From a virus, in the IMG/VR virus record IMGVR_UViG_3300008221_001524, positions 1 to 23,162 of that record: 23,162 nucleotides of DNA. The stretch is one strand, 5' to 3'. The notes beneath the pieces were generated by a model that saw nothing but the letters and a program-made list of their open reading frames with translations, searched no databases and had not been told where the DNA came from. Positions 5,857 through 12,891 of the stretch are shown here, piece after piece (positions within the stretch are counted from its first letter, which is position 1; each line of letters starts with the position of its first letter). A program made the translations under genes and the position numbers.

Positions 5857-6705
5857 TTATTGCAGTTTGATTGAATCAATCGCGTTTTGCAGACCGTCAA
5901 TCAAGCCCGTTAAGTCAACGCCAGCGTTTTGCGTAGCATCTGTTCGAGTAGCGCTAGGCGTACTCTTTAAATCTTTTACAAGCCCACGGCGCTCTTTGCG
6001 AGACATGCCCGCCTGCGCCATGATTAAATCTAGTTTATGAGCTGCGATGCGCTCTTTAGCAGTGTTATTGGTCTGCTCTGCAATCATGTCAGAATCTAAG
6101 AAGCTATCAGCCATACCTGTTTCAACCGCTGTCTTGCCGTTAATCCAAGTCTCCTTGTCCATTTGCGATGAAAGCTCTGTCGCATCCATACCGCTTTTGA
6201 CATGATAGATATCAGCGATGGTCGCATCAATTTGCTCTAAGAAGTCGGCAACTTCGCGCATATCGTTGCGATTTCCGCCAACACCAGTCCAAGCATTATG
6301 AATCATGAAGAAGCCAGCACGCGCAATCTTAACTTCATCAGCAGCCATCGCGATAAATGATGCGGCGCTTGCGGCCATACCCAGCACGCGAACAGTCACA
6401 TGACCAGCATATTCGCGCAGCATGTTGTAGATTGCCAAGCCTTCGAATACATCACCACCAGGGGAATTAATATTAACGACAATATCTGCACCGTTAAATC
6501 TTTTGAGTTGCGTACTAATAGACTTGCCAGTGATACCGCCATCAGTCCACCAGTCATAGCCGATAACTTCTAAAATATTGATAACGTTTTCAGAGTCATC
6601 GTCTGACGCTTTAATGTCTGGATTCCATCGATCCAAAGCAAGCGGCATCTTTACATCATGCGCTGCTTCAAAATCAGCTTTTGGCATCATTGTTCGCTTG
6701 CTCAT
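5857..6705 (-). CDS. ClpP-like head maturation protease
   Basis: A 282-aa serine protease of the ClpP/crotonase fold that acts inside the prohead, removing the capsid delta region. Seen: I-N-S-P-G-G-D-V near 80-87 (oxyanion glycines), G-M-A-A-S-A-A-S with catalytic Ser113, M-I-H-N with catalytic His136, and M-D-K-E-T-W with Asp183 as the likely third residue. The start is the ATG at 6705, which opens M-S-K-R-T-M-M-P-K and has GGAG upstream. It overlaps the portal gene end by 32 bases. The frame stays open to 6825, but that part is the portal gene in another frame. Order portal-protease-capsid is standard. Confidence 0.92.
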   Translation of the reverse strand: MSKRTMMPKADFEAAHDVKMPLALDRWNPDIKASDDDSENVINILEVIGYDWWTDGGITGKSISTQLKRFNGADIVVNINSPGGDVFEGLAIYNMLREYAGHVTVRVLGMAASAASFIAMAADEVKIARAGFFMIHNAWTGVGGNRNDMREVADFLEQIDATIADIYHVKSGMDATELSSQMDKETWINGKTAVETGMADSFLDSDMIAEQTNNTAKERIAAHKLDLIMAQAGMSRKERRGLVKDLKSTPSATRTDATQNAGVDLTGLIDGLQNAIDSIKLQ

Positions 6706-7954
6706 CTTTGGTAACTCCACTGTAGTTTGTGCCCACCTTATCAAGCGGGATAAGTGCTGATTGGATTGTGTATTTATCACCACCTTCAATCGGTGGCATA
6801 TTTTCTTTAGACCGGACTTCATCACGGTTTATCCAACCGTTATTCAGACCAGATGAATAGTATTCAGAGCGCGTCTTACTGTCTGCTCGTAGTAAGCCTT
6901 CAACATTAAACTCAACGTAATACTTGTCGCTATCAATTTTTCCGATAAGACAACGTAAAATTTCTTGCTCAATATTGACCAGCAGCGGTCTAAACGTGTA
7001 TTTCAAAAAATGTAAGTCTTGCGCTTCAGCCGAGGCGGCCCATGAGCTTTGCTTGTCAAAGTGACCAATCATAATGGGCGACACGCGGAACCAACGACAG
7101 ATTTCTTCAATCTCAAAAGAGCGTGTTTGTAACATCTGCGCCGCTTCTGGATTCATGGTCACGCCGTTATATTGCATGCCATGCTCAAGCACCATGGTCT
7201 TGCCAGCGTTGCTACTGCCCATAAACTTACTGATATGGGTATGCAGTTTGTTACGCTGCTCAGTGGTTAGCTTTTGGTCAGTAGTTAAGAACCCAGACGT
7301 TTGCAATCCATTTTCAAAGAACTTACCCGCTGCATGCTCAGCAGATGCAGCAGTCGCAAAAGTCTCTCGGCCCTTATTAATGGTAAAGATACCCATCACG
7401 CCATCAACGCCAAACGCGCGAATATGCATGACATCTTTATGACCAATTTCGCGGCGCGTACCTTCATCTGTGTAGTGATACTGCAGCAGCTGATTGTTTT
7501 TATTGCGAGTTACACTGACATGCTGAGGCAATAGCGGCTCAAGTGATATGATGCGATTGCCTGTGATATTGCGCTTAATCTCAACGTAAGCATTACCCCA
7601 AAGCAGTAGGCTTGCCACAATCATTTGCATAAAGCGACTGGGTGTCATCTCGTAATTGGGTGATCGACTTAGTAGGTCATATAGCGGATGGGTTTTAGCT
7701 ACTATCCGACTGCCATCCGCTTTTTTTTCATAAACCTTAAGCGGCAGTGTTGATACCGTCTCAGATACCAAGCGCACGCACGAAAACACAGTACTAAGCT
7801 GTAAGGCGCTATCAACAGTGACATTTTTGCCACTGGCTGTTCTAGTTGTCACATTGTCGCTAGGCGTTAGACTCAGATGTCCATCCAAGCCTAAAAAACT
7901 AATGGCGGCTTTTGCAGCTTTCGCAAAACGCTTGGGCTTGATTAGATTAAGCAC
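6674..7954 (-). CDS. Portal protein, HK97 family
   Basis: A 426-aa portal subunit. Twelve copies form the ring through which DNA enters the head. Typical signs: D-S-A-L-Q-L-S-T-V-F-S-C-V-R-L-V-S-E near 48-65, T-L-P-L-K-V-Y-E, H-P-L-Y-D-L-L-S-R-x-P-N, the W-G-N-A-Y-V segment near 118-123, and near the clip/stem region C-R-W-F-R-V-S-P-I-M-I-G-H-F. Length is normal for HK97-type portals. AGGGA precedes the ATG at 7954. It is flanked by large terminase upstream and the protease downstream (32-base overlap). Confidence 0.95.
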   Translation of the reverse strand: MLNLIKPKRFAKAAKAAISFLGLDGHLSLTPSDNVTTRTASGKNVTVDSALQLSTVFSCVRLVSETVSTLPLKVYEKKADGSRIVAKTHPLYDLLSRSPNYEMTPSRFMQMIVASLLLWGNAYVEIKRNITGNRIISLEPLLPQHVSVTRNKNNQLLQYHYTDEGTRREIGHKDVMHIRAFGVDGVMGIFTINKGRETFATAASAEHAAGKFFENGLQTSGFLTTDQKLTTEQRNKLHTHISKFMGSSNAGKTMVLEHGMQYNGVTMNPEAAQMLQTRSFEIEEICRWFRVSPIMIGHFDKQSSWAASAEAQDLHFLKYTFRPLLVNIEQEILRCLIGKIDSDKYYVEFNVEGLLRADSKTRSEYYSSGLNNGWINRDEVRSKENMPPIEGGDKYTIQSALIPLDKVGTNYSGVTKDEQANNDAKS

Positions 7955-7971
7955 ATTGAATCCCTTAAATA

Positions 7972-9690
7972 TTAAACGCCGATTATGATTGGGTCATCGT
8001 AGAAGCCATTGTCACCGCCACCATCACCAGCCAATACCATTGCGCGACTGATACCCATAAGCAGGGCAACAGCACCATCGATTTTTTTGTAGTTGGTTTC
8101 TTTACGCGGGAATACATTGTTGTTTGCATCCTCGCGTGATACGACATTACCAATCATCCAAGACAGGACCGGATGACCGTCATGATGAAACCGCCCGCCT
8201 TTCATTGCAGCCTCTAACTCACGCATTGCTGGAGAAAAAGACTTAACCGTCTTGGGAATCTTCACCGCGTCATACCCGGCGGCTTCAATAGTGGCGGCGA
8301 CTTGGAAGCCGCCCCATTCATCGTAAGGTACTTCGGTTAATGGGAAGCTACCCGCATCAGAAACCAAGTCTTCAGCGATGGCATTCAGGTCATTTTCAGC
8401 ACCATCGTGCACTTCAAGCAGCCCTTGGTTCATCCACTTTTGGTAGCGCTCAACCGCTTGTTTCTCATCGCCCTTATAAACCGTGTCTTCTGGTAAATAA
8501 AACCATGGCGCCAAGCAGTAGTAGTGAAGCTTGCCATCGTCTTCGTGTCGATAAAACAGATTGATACGCGCGGCAATATCGATTTTTGACGCCAAATCAA
8601 TCGGCATCACACAAGGTGTGGTTGAAAAATCATCGATGCTTAGCGTGTCATCAGCACACGCGCGCCAATGCTCCATATTAAAGAAGGCAGATTTTGCTGA
8701 TACCCAAACGTTTAGATGCTTGGTCTTAAAAGAGTTTTGACGGCTTGCGTTATTGATAGCTTTGGTTTGCTGCGATGCTAGGAAGTCAGCATATACAGAC
8801 ACGTCATAATTTGGGTTGGCTTTGATCAGTACATTTGGGTCTGTCCAATCATCCCCGTCATCGATACTCCAAATCCAGCCAAATAATTCATCATCTGGCA
8901 CATTGCCAAGCAGCATGTCTTGCACACGACTGCGCAGCTCATAACATGGGCCCTCAATATTGTGACCAGCTGTCGTAATGACAAACATCATCGGTTGACG
9001 ACGCGCGCCCATACCCGTTTGCATCGTGTCATAAAGACGGCTATCCGGATGCTCATGATATTCATCGACGATGGCGCAATGTGGTGACTGACCATCTGGC
9101 GGGTCACCGATAATTGGTTCAAACAAAGAGCCATCATCAGGGCGCTCGAGGCTTGCTGCATTAATCTGTATGCCAGTCGCTGCTACCAAAGCAGGCGACC
9201 GCAATACCATCAAGCGAGCAGGTTTAAAAACCTCCCATGCCTGCTTCTCGGTTGTCGCGCCTGAATAAACCTCGCTACCAAACTCGCCATCATTGGCAAA
9301 CATATTAAGAGCGACGCCAGCAGCAATTGCCGACTTACCATTCTTACGTGGCACCTCCCAATAGGACTCACGAAAGCGTCTGAAGCCATCTTTTTTACGC
9401 ATCCAACCGAACGTGACCGCGATGCCAAATTTTTGCCATGGCTCAAGCTGAATTTTTAAGCGCTTTAGGGCCCACTCACCTTTCGTATGAGGCAGCAATT
9501 CAACAAAAAGTATCTTCTTTTCGGCGGCTTTTGGGTCAAATTTGTATGGATAGTCACGTTTTTTTGATGCTTTTAAGTCGTCTAAGTGACGTTGGCAAGC
9601 CAGAACTACCCATTTGCATGCTGGAACTTTGCCTTTGACGACTGCTCTTGCCCACTTATTGGCGATATCAACATTAGGATAATCGACCAT
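7972..9690 (-). CDS. terL: Terminase large subunit
   Basis: A 572-aa DNA-packaging motor of the Terminase_1 (HK97-like) type. The N-terminal ATPase has a Walker A loop V-P-R-K-N-G-K-S at 113-120 and a Walker B A-I-V-D-E at 206-210. An I-T-T-A-G coupling segment follows, as usual. The C-terminal RNase H-like nuclease begins at M-P-I-D-L-A-S-K (around 363), with a metal-binding Asp, and has further acidic residues near K-K-I-D-G-A. Length is complete. ATG at 9690 lies 22 bases after the small terminase stop. Together with the P27-like small subunit and HNH gene this suggests cos-type packaging. Confidence 0.96.
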   Translation of the reverse strand: MVDYPNVDIANKWARAVVKGKVPACKWVVLACQRHLDDLKASKKRDYPYKFDPKAAEKKILFVELLPHTKGEWALKRLKIQLEPWQKFGIAVTFGWMRKKDGFRRFRESYWEVPRKNGKSAIAAGVALNMFANDGEFGSEVYSGATTEKQAWEVFKPARLMVLRSPALVAATGIQINAASLERPDDGSLFEPIIGDPPDGQSPHCAIVDEYHEHPDSRLYDTMQTGMGARRQPMMFVITTAGHNIEGPCYELRSRVQDMLLGNVPDDELFGWIWSIDDGDDWTDPNVLIKANPNYDVSVYADFLASQQTKAINNASRQNSFKTKHLNVWVSAKSAFFNMEHWRACADDTLSIDDFSTTPCVMPIDLASKIDIAARINLFYRHEDDGKLHYYCLAPWFYLPEDTVYKGDEKQAVERYQKWMNQGLLEVHDGAENDLNAIAEDLVSDAGSFPLTEVPYDEWGGFQVAATIEAAGYDAVKIPKTVKSFSPAMRELEAAMKGGRFHHDGHPVLSWMIGNVVSREDANNNVFPRKETNYKKIDGAVALLMGISRAMVLAGDGGGDNGFYDDPIIIGV

Positions 9691-9712
9691 ATTTATCTCG
9701 CTTGAGCATTCA

Positions 9713-10177
9713 TCACATATTCAGAACACCTGCAAATGGGTTGGTTTGATTCTTATCACCAGCTCCAGTTAAGCGTTGACGAGATGAAGGATCTAATCCT
9801 AGTAAGCTACCAAAAGTTGCCATCTGTCTTGCTGCCTCATTGAGTGCGGTTAATGCTGGATTTTTAATTGGACTGCCTGATGCGCCCATAACGGTAACGC
9901 CTTCTTTCGCAAGCTCCATCTGGCTTTTGCGATAAGTGTCATACGCCATGCAAAACACTTCGACGTTGTGCATATCTGTAATTCTAAGCAATTCGTTTTC
10001 AAGCAATTCTGGAACTATTGACCGCCAAATCATCGGTGCAAATTCTAAATCGCTCATGTATTCAGGCGGCTCGATATCGACCACTTCACTAAATGTTGGG
10101 ATATTAATATTTTTATTTTTTGATTTTCTGGGGTCAGCCTTGCGACCACGACCCGGTACCGCTGCAATCCCTCCCAT
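9713..10177 (-). CDS. Terminase small subunit, P27 family
   Basis: A 154-aa protein. It has a Gly/Arg/Lys-rich N-terminus (G-R-G-R-K-A-D-P-R-K-S), then helices with A-P-M-I-W-R-S-I-V-P-E-L and D-M-H-N-V-E-V-F-C-M-A-Y-D-T-Y, and near the end S-P-I-K-N-P-A-L followed by L-G-L-D-P-S-S-R-Q-R-L. This last pair of motifs is the P27-type small terminase signature. It recognises the packaging site on phage DNA and feeds it to the large subunit. AAGGA precedes the ATG at 10177. The 77-base gap upstream holds no gene and is a reasonable place to look for cos. Confidence 0.92.
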   Translation of the reverse strand: MGGIAAVPGRGRKADPRKSKNKNINIPTFSEVVDIEPPEYMSDLEFAPMIWRSIVPELLENELLRITDMHNVEVFCMAYDTYRKSQMELAKEGVTVMGASGSPIKNPALTALNEAARQMATFGSLLGLDPSSRQRLTGAGDKNQTNPFAGVLNM

Positions 10178-10254
10178 AGCAAATAATCCTTAGTCGGTCA
10201 ATAGGGCAAACTTTTAATTCAACGCTCGTAAAAATGTACTTTAGGGGGCGGTCA

Positions 10255-10515
10255 CTAGGGGCTTCCGGCTGAACAATTTACCCACCCTCCCCCAGTAGAG
10301 TTATTTAAGCGGGCTATCTGATTAAATATATCGTCAATCGCAGCCTGAATCTCAGAGCTAGAATCAATACTAAAGTTATGGCGGTTACCGTTTTGCAATG
10401 TGACTGTTATGCGATGCTGCTGCAACCCATTATGATCTCGATATGTTCCGGGCTGTATGGATTCAATATCTGCTGCATTGATAATCGTCTTGCCTACTTT
10501 GATAAATTTAAGCAT
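10255..10515 (-). CDS. Small hypothetical protein (86 aa)
   Basis: An 86-aa protein between the HNH nuclease (its TAA is a few bases upstream) and the terminase genes. Sequence reads as a small beta-rich domain: F-I-K-V-G-K-T-I-I-N-A, D-I-E-S-I-Q-P-G-T-Y, then H-R-I-T-V-T-L-Q-N-G-N and a short helix. It has some likeness to small phage proteins with a PH-like or KOW-like beta unit, but I cannot name a family. No strong ribosome binding site is visible. Translation may be coupled to the HNH gene. Its 3' end is GC-rich relative to the region (see the cos note). Confidence 0.65.
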   Translation of the reverse strand: MLKFIKVGKTIINAADIESIQPGTYRDHNGLQQHRITVTLQNGNRHNFSIDSSSEIQAAIDDIFNQIARLNNSTGGGWVNCSAGSP

Positions 10516-10520
10516 GGTTT

Positions 10521-10865
10521 TTACTCGTTAGCTGTCTTAGCTTTATGATGCGGATTGCATAGCGACTGTAGGTTGCTGAGCTCGTCCGTACCGCCTTTAG
10601 ACTTTGGTACTATGTGGTCGACGTCGGTGGCTGGCACGTATCTACCTGCTTGCTTACAAGCCACGCAAAGATGACCATCACGCTCAAGTACTTGCGCGCG
10701 AATCTTGCGCCAAGCATGTCCATAACCGCGCTTGGTTGTGCTGCCGGTACGTTCTGGTCGCTTGGTCCAGTTGCTGCGTTGGTCTGCGTGTTCATCACAG
10801 TATCCTTTGTCTTTGCGTTTAACGAGGTTTGGACAGCGATACTGTCTACATGGTGTCGATGGCAT
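10521..10865 (-). CDS. HNH endonuclease
   Basis: A 114-aa HNH nuclease. An N-terminal Cys/His set (C-R-Q-Y-R-C, Y-C-D-E-H) precedes the nuclease core: E-R-D-G-H-L-C-V-A-C, then D-V-D-H-I-V-P (the first His of the HNH), then N-L-Q-S-L-C-N-P-H-H (Asn and last His). In HK97 and many cos phages such an HNH protein next to terminase is needed for cutting at cos. The position here, two genes before the small terminase, fits that job. ATG at 10865 has AAGGA about 8 bases upstream and overlaps the preceding gene by 20 bases. Confidence 0.93.
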   Translation of the reverse strand: MPSTPCRQYRCPNLVKRKDKGYCDEHADQRSNWTKRPERTGSTTKRGYGHAWRKIRAQVLERDGHLCVACKQAGRYVPATDVDHIVPKSKGGTDELSNLQSLCNPHHKAKTANE

Positions 10866-11028
10866 GAGTACTTTCCTTAGCTTCTATGAGCCTAATGAAG
10901 TTCTTGGCTTCAATGTTGCCACGGTCAGCACGGTCTTGTAGCAGCTTGCGCTGATGCGCTTTAAGTATCGGTGTCTCAGCATTGTCATAGCTGTCATAGA
11001 GTTCTTTGCCTGAGTATTCGTACAACAT
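10846..11028 (-). CDS. Small hypothetical protein (60 aa)
   Basis: A 60-aa charged, helical protein. The N-terminal Y-E-Y-S-G-K-E-L-Y-D-S-Y is followed by K-A-H-Q-R-K-L-L-Q and R-G-N-I-E-A-K-N-F-I-R-L-I-E-A. GGAG lies 8 bases before the ATG at 11028. It overlaps the HNH start by 20 bases, pointing to coupled translation. Its leader carries one copy of the ACCAAACGTTA-N3-ATAAAAA repeat. No family recognised. Confidence 0.7.
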   Translation of the reverse strand: MLYEYSGKELYDSYDNAETPILKAHQRKLLQDRADRGNIEAKNFIRLIEAKESTHAIDTM

Positions 11029-11043
11029 GACAGCAGCTCCATG

Positions 11044-11064
11044 ACCAAACGTTAAATATAAAAA
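11044..11064. repeat. Leader repeat, copy 1
   Basis: ACCAAACGTTA-N3-ATAAAAA on the plus strand, just upstream of the gene starting at 11028. The same 18 fixed bases recur at 11329-11349 upstream of the next gene. It contains the palindrome AACGTT. Confidence 0.55.
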
Positions 11065-11088
11065 CCATCAACAAAACGGATAGTAAAA

Positions 11089-11322
11089 TTATTTAGCTAA
11101 GCAACTCTCATTGATTACGCCAATCATTTCATTCATATCATCTTCAAACGTTTCGGTAGAGACATGAGAGAGTTTTGCGGATAAATGAGATAGCAGTGTT
11201 TTGCAATACATGCGCTTAGCTTCTTTGGTTTTTAACTCATCAATTACAGGCTCAAATAATTCTCTAAAATTACGATTAGCCATGTTTGCGGCTACCATTC
11301 CATCTCTTGTTGTTTCTATCAT
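11089..11322 (-). CDS. First late-operon gene, small hypothetical (77 aa)
   Basis: A 77-aa helical protein, first gene after the tRNA-like gene and terminator 11344-11374. I chose the ATG at 11322 (M-I-E-T-T-R-D-G-M), since the longer frame upstream would run through the terminator. A GGTGAT sequence lies shortly before it. The sequence has F-R-E-L-F-E-P-V-I-D-E-L-K and C-K-T-L-L-S-H-L-S-A-K-L and looks like a small all-helical protein. No family is known to me. Its leader carries the second copy of the repeat at 11329-11349. Confidence 0.6.
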   Translation of the reverse strand: MIETTRDGMVAANMANRNFRELFEPVIDELKTKEAKRMYCKTLLSHLSAKLSHVSTETFEDDMNEMIGVINESCLAK

Positions 11323-11328
11323 GTCATC

Positions 11329-11349
11329 ACCAAACGTTAGGCATAAAAA
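11329..11349. repeat. Leader repeat, copy 2
   Basis: ACCAAACGTTA-N3-ATAAAAA, matching copy 1 (11044-11064) at all 18 fixed positions. It overlaps the T-run of the terminator at 11344-11374 and lies just upstream of the ATG at 11322. Confidence 0.55.
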
Positions 11350-11374
11350 AGCCCACGCTATTTCTAACGTGAGC
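11344..11374 (-). terminator. Intrinsic terminator below the tRNA-like gene
   Basis: On the minus strand GCTCACG / CGTGGGC (7 bp, one G-U) encloses a 10-base loop and is followed by TTTTTT. It lies between the tRNA-like gene and the first late protein gene. Late transcription must pass it, which fits Q-type antitermination. Confidence 0.75.
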
Positions 11375-11389
11375 AAAGGAATAATAATA

Positions 11390-11468
11390 TGGCCCGTTGG
11401 GCAGGACTCGAACCTGCGACCTCATGAACTAAACAGTGACGCGCTCTAACCAACTGAGCTACCTACGG
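11390..11468 (-). tRNA. tRNA-Asn(GUU)-like gene with abnormal anticodon arm
   Basis: On the minus strand a cloverleaf can be drawn: acceptor CCGTAGG / CCAACGG (one A-A mismatch at pair 5), D stem GCTC/GAGC with a loop containing GG, variable AGGTC, T stem GCAGG/CCTGC with loop TTCGAGT, discriminator G and an encoded CCA (11392-11390). The anticodon arm (11441-11423) is 19 bases rather than 17. The best stem (4 of 5 pairs) leaves a 9-base loop CTGTTTAGT. If the loop is read as C-T-GTT the anticodon is Asn, and discriminator G agrees with Asn. It could be a degenerate tRNA, a phage tRNA with an expanded loop, or a decoy. It is 193 bases into a region between Q and the first late gene and is flanked by two terminators. 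Confidence 0.65.
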
Positions 11469-11483
11469 GATAATAAGAGCAAT

Positions 11484-11513
11484 AAAAAAGGCGCTTAGAA
11501 TTAACTAAACACC
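11484..11513 (-). terminator. Intrinsic terminator close to the late promoter
   Basis: On the minus strand GGTGTTTAG / CTAAGCGCC (9 bp, two G-U) with loop TTAATT is followed by TTTTTT. It lies about 25 bases downstream of the predicted late start point (near 11538), as lambda tR' lies below pR'. Without Q it would release a short RNA of about 50 bases. Confidence 0.8.
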
Positions 11514-11544
11514 TTTTCGCTGCGGATGCAGACAATATAACATA

Positions 11545-11573
11545 CTTATACTATACGCCTCGGTCAAAGTCAA
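11545..11573 (-). promoter_or_regulatory. Predicted late promoter (pR'-like)
   Basis: TTGACT (11573-11568) and TATAAG (11550-11545) on the minus strand are spaced by exactly 17 bases, 5/6 matches each. The -35 box overlaps the last codons of the Q-like gene. A second pair, TTGACC ... TATGTT, 17 apart, is shifted 6 bases downstream. Followed by the terminator 11484-11513. Confidence 0.65.
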
Positions 11574-12010
11574 ACTGTTTCGGATACAAGCAATCGCTCA
11601 ACCTCATTCTCTGCTGCATCAACTAACTTCTTACAATGCTTATCACACATCTTCATGCCTGCCTTCGTACCGCCACGCCTATATTCAGGCAATTGCTTGG
11701 TAAGCTTTACTGCAAGACGTTGATAACTGTACCCGTATCGATACTTAAGCTTGATCAATCTATAACTAAGCTTATCATGGACCTTAATGTATGCCATGAC
11801 ATGCTCAATATCTAGCATCTCATCATCATATCCAATATCAACACCACCGCCACTATCTGGCAATATCAGACTCCATGCTGATTTATAACCTAGCGGGCTA
11901 CAACTACCTACGCTTCCGCCGCCCACTGGTGACGCTGCTATATTGCCTCGACCTACCCAACGACCCCACATTGCCAACTTTGCCTTAATACCTAATTCAT
12001 CAATTATCAC
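11570..12010 (-). CDS. Antitermination protein, Q-like
   Basis: A 146-aa protein that I assign to the phage antiterminator Q type. The N-terminus has A-M-W-G-R-W-V-G-R-G, the W-G-x-W-x-R style seen in that family. The later part, L-I-K-L-K-Y-R-Y-G-Y-S-Y-Q-R-L-A-V-K-L, resembles a sigma-like helix-turn-helix. Two Cys-His residues (M-C-D-K-H-C) sit near the end. Start is GTG at 12010, overlapping the previous stop (GTGA). Context gives most weight: last gene of the early operon, then a strong promoter, a terminator and the late genes. It would load on polymerase at the late promoter and carry it through the terminators at 11484 and 11344. A Gly/Ser-rich loop (residues 29-40) is unusual. Confidence 0.68.
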   Translation of the reverse strand: MIIDELGIKAKLAMWGRWVGRGNIAASPVGGGSVGSCSPLGYKSAWSLILPDSGGGVDIGYDDEMLDIEHVMAYIKVHDKLSYRLIKLKYRYGYSYQRLAVKLTKQLPEYRRGGTKAGMKMCDKHCKKLVDAAENEVERLLVSETV

Positions 12011-12183
12011 TGGCTCACCTCACTTGTTGGCTCAAAATTATTCAAAAAATAAACTATGTCAGAATGGCACTCTTTGGAATCCATATCGTAGACAATGCAG
12101 CGTTGCATTAACGACTTTACGTCTATCACCTCACCACTTTGTTTGCATCGCCATGTGCTATTAATCTCGACCTCATCCATCAT
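12007..12183 (-). CDS. Small early protein (58 aa)
   Basis: Short frame with a clear AAGGA upstream of ATG ATG at 12183-12178 and a 4-base GTGA overlap with the Q-like gene. The protein has W-R-C-K-Q-S-G-E-V-I near residues 11-20, a common pattern in small phage proteins, and then L-M-Q-R-C-I-V-Y-D and an acidic C-terminus. Three Cys (13, 29, 39) are present. No family recognised. Coupling to Q makes it likely that it is made together with it. Confidence 0.7.
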   Translation of the reverse strand: MMDEVEINSTWRCKQSGEVIDVKSLMQRCIVYDMDSKECHSDIVYFLNNFEPTSEVSQ

Positions 12184-12199
12184 TATTTCCTTAAAACCA

Positions 12200-12376
12200 C
12201 TACTCTATAAGTAGAAACCCAATCACACATATGGAAACAAACAACATTATTAAAGATATCCACCACTGCCTAATTGTGAATGCTGCGCCTGCAATGAGCT
12301 CTATATAAGCCATAACTATTGAAGGCATAGCGAATGCAATAAAAACTACGATGATAAGTTTTATTGTATTTTTCAC
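12200..12376 (-). CDS. Small two-helix membrane protein (58 aa)
   Basis: Start taken as GTG at 12376, with AAGGGAAG about 8 bases upstream and only four bases after the resolvase stop. The product has two hydrophobic segments (about residues 5-29 and 36-57) separated by T-I-R-Q-W-W. An in-frame ATG at 12439 would overlap the resolvase by 59 bases and add a basic tail, and is less likely. Size and layout are like those of a small holin, but the position in the early operon argues against a lysis role. It could alter the host membrane; function unknown. Confidence 0.6.
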   Translation of the reverse strand: MKNTIKLIIVVFIAFAMPSIVMAYIELIAGAAFTIRQWWISLIMLFVSICVIGFLLIE

Positions 12377-12380
12377 AATA

Positions 12381-12863
12381 TTACTTCCCTTTCTTCTTAA
12401 TTGGCTTGGGCGCTGGCACGTCAACCTCACCCTTTTCAATCAATCGATGATATTTATATATAAGCATGCCAGCGTCTCGAGCGTGACCAGATGTGCGAGC
12501 CTTCCAACCAGTGATCATCTCGAAGTCCTCAGCGTTACGCTTGGTATCAATATGAGATGGCGGCACTAAGATATGGCGTAGTCCATTACGCTCACAGAAC
12601 TCTTGCCAGATGCTACAATCCCGTGTGACTGACCCAACGCCTTTTAAGCGTTCATTACCAATACTAGGATCTACCCATTTGCGCTTGCGAACGTCCTCAA
12701 TACAAACCACTAGCTTTACGTCGGACTGGGCAGCCTCGTCTCTTATATCCAAAACCTTGTCTTGGGCACTAAGAATAGATTGAGTAGATACCTCTTGTAA
12801 TACTCCGTCAATACTATGAGCAAAGCCGGTCTTAACGCCTGTGTCGATACCGATTAAAATCAT
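12381..12863 (-). CDS. RuvC-like Holliday junction resolvase
   Basis: A 160-aa RNase H-fold nuclease. Seen: I-G-I-D-T-G-V-K-T-G-F-A with Asp7, V-V-C-I-E-D-V-R with Glu56, and G-H-A-R-D-A-G with His127/Asp130, which together make the metal site of RuvC-type enzymes. It ends in a Lys-rich tail. In a phage it would cut branched DNA formed during replication or recombination before packaging. It is in the early operon with the replication protein upstream. The start ATG at 12863 is preceded by GGGCGGT. Confidence 0.85.
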   Translation of the reverse strand: MILIGIDTGVKTGFAHSIDGVLQEVSTQSILSAQDKVLDIRDEAAQSDVKLVVCIEDVRKRKWVDPSIGNERLKGVGSVTRDCSIWQEFCERNGLRHILVPPSHIDTKRNAEDFEMITGWKARTSGHARDAGMLIYKYHRLIEKGEVDVPAPKPIKKKGK

Positions 12864-12891
12864 ATTGCTTACCGCCCTTTAATCACTTTGT

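Noticed and set aside
6706-6825. Longer protease frame starting within the portal gene
   Set aside because: The extra 40 residues are portal coding sequence in another frame; the ATG at 6705 fits the family start.
12200-12376. Two-helix membrane protein as the phage holin
   Set aside because: It is in the early operon between resolvase and Q, not with an endolysin; lysis genes are probably left of the window.
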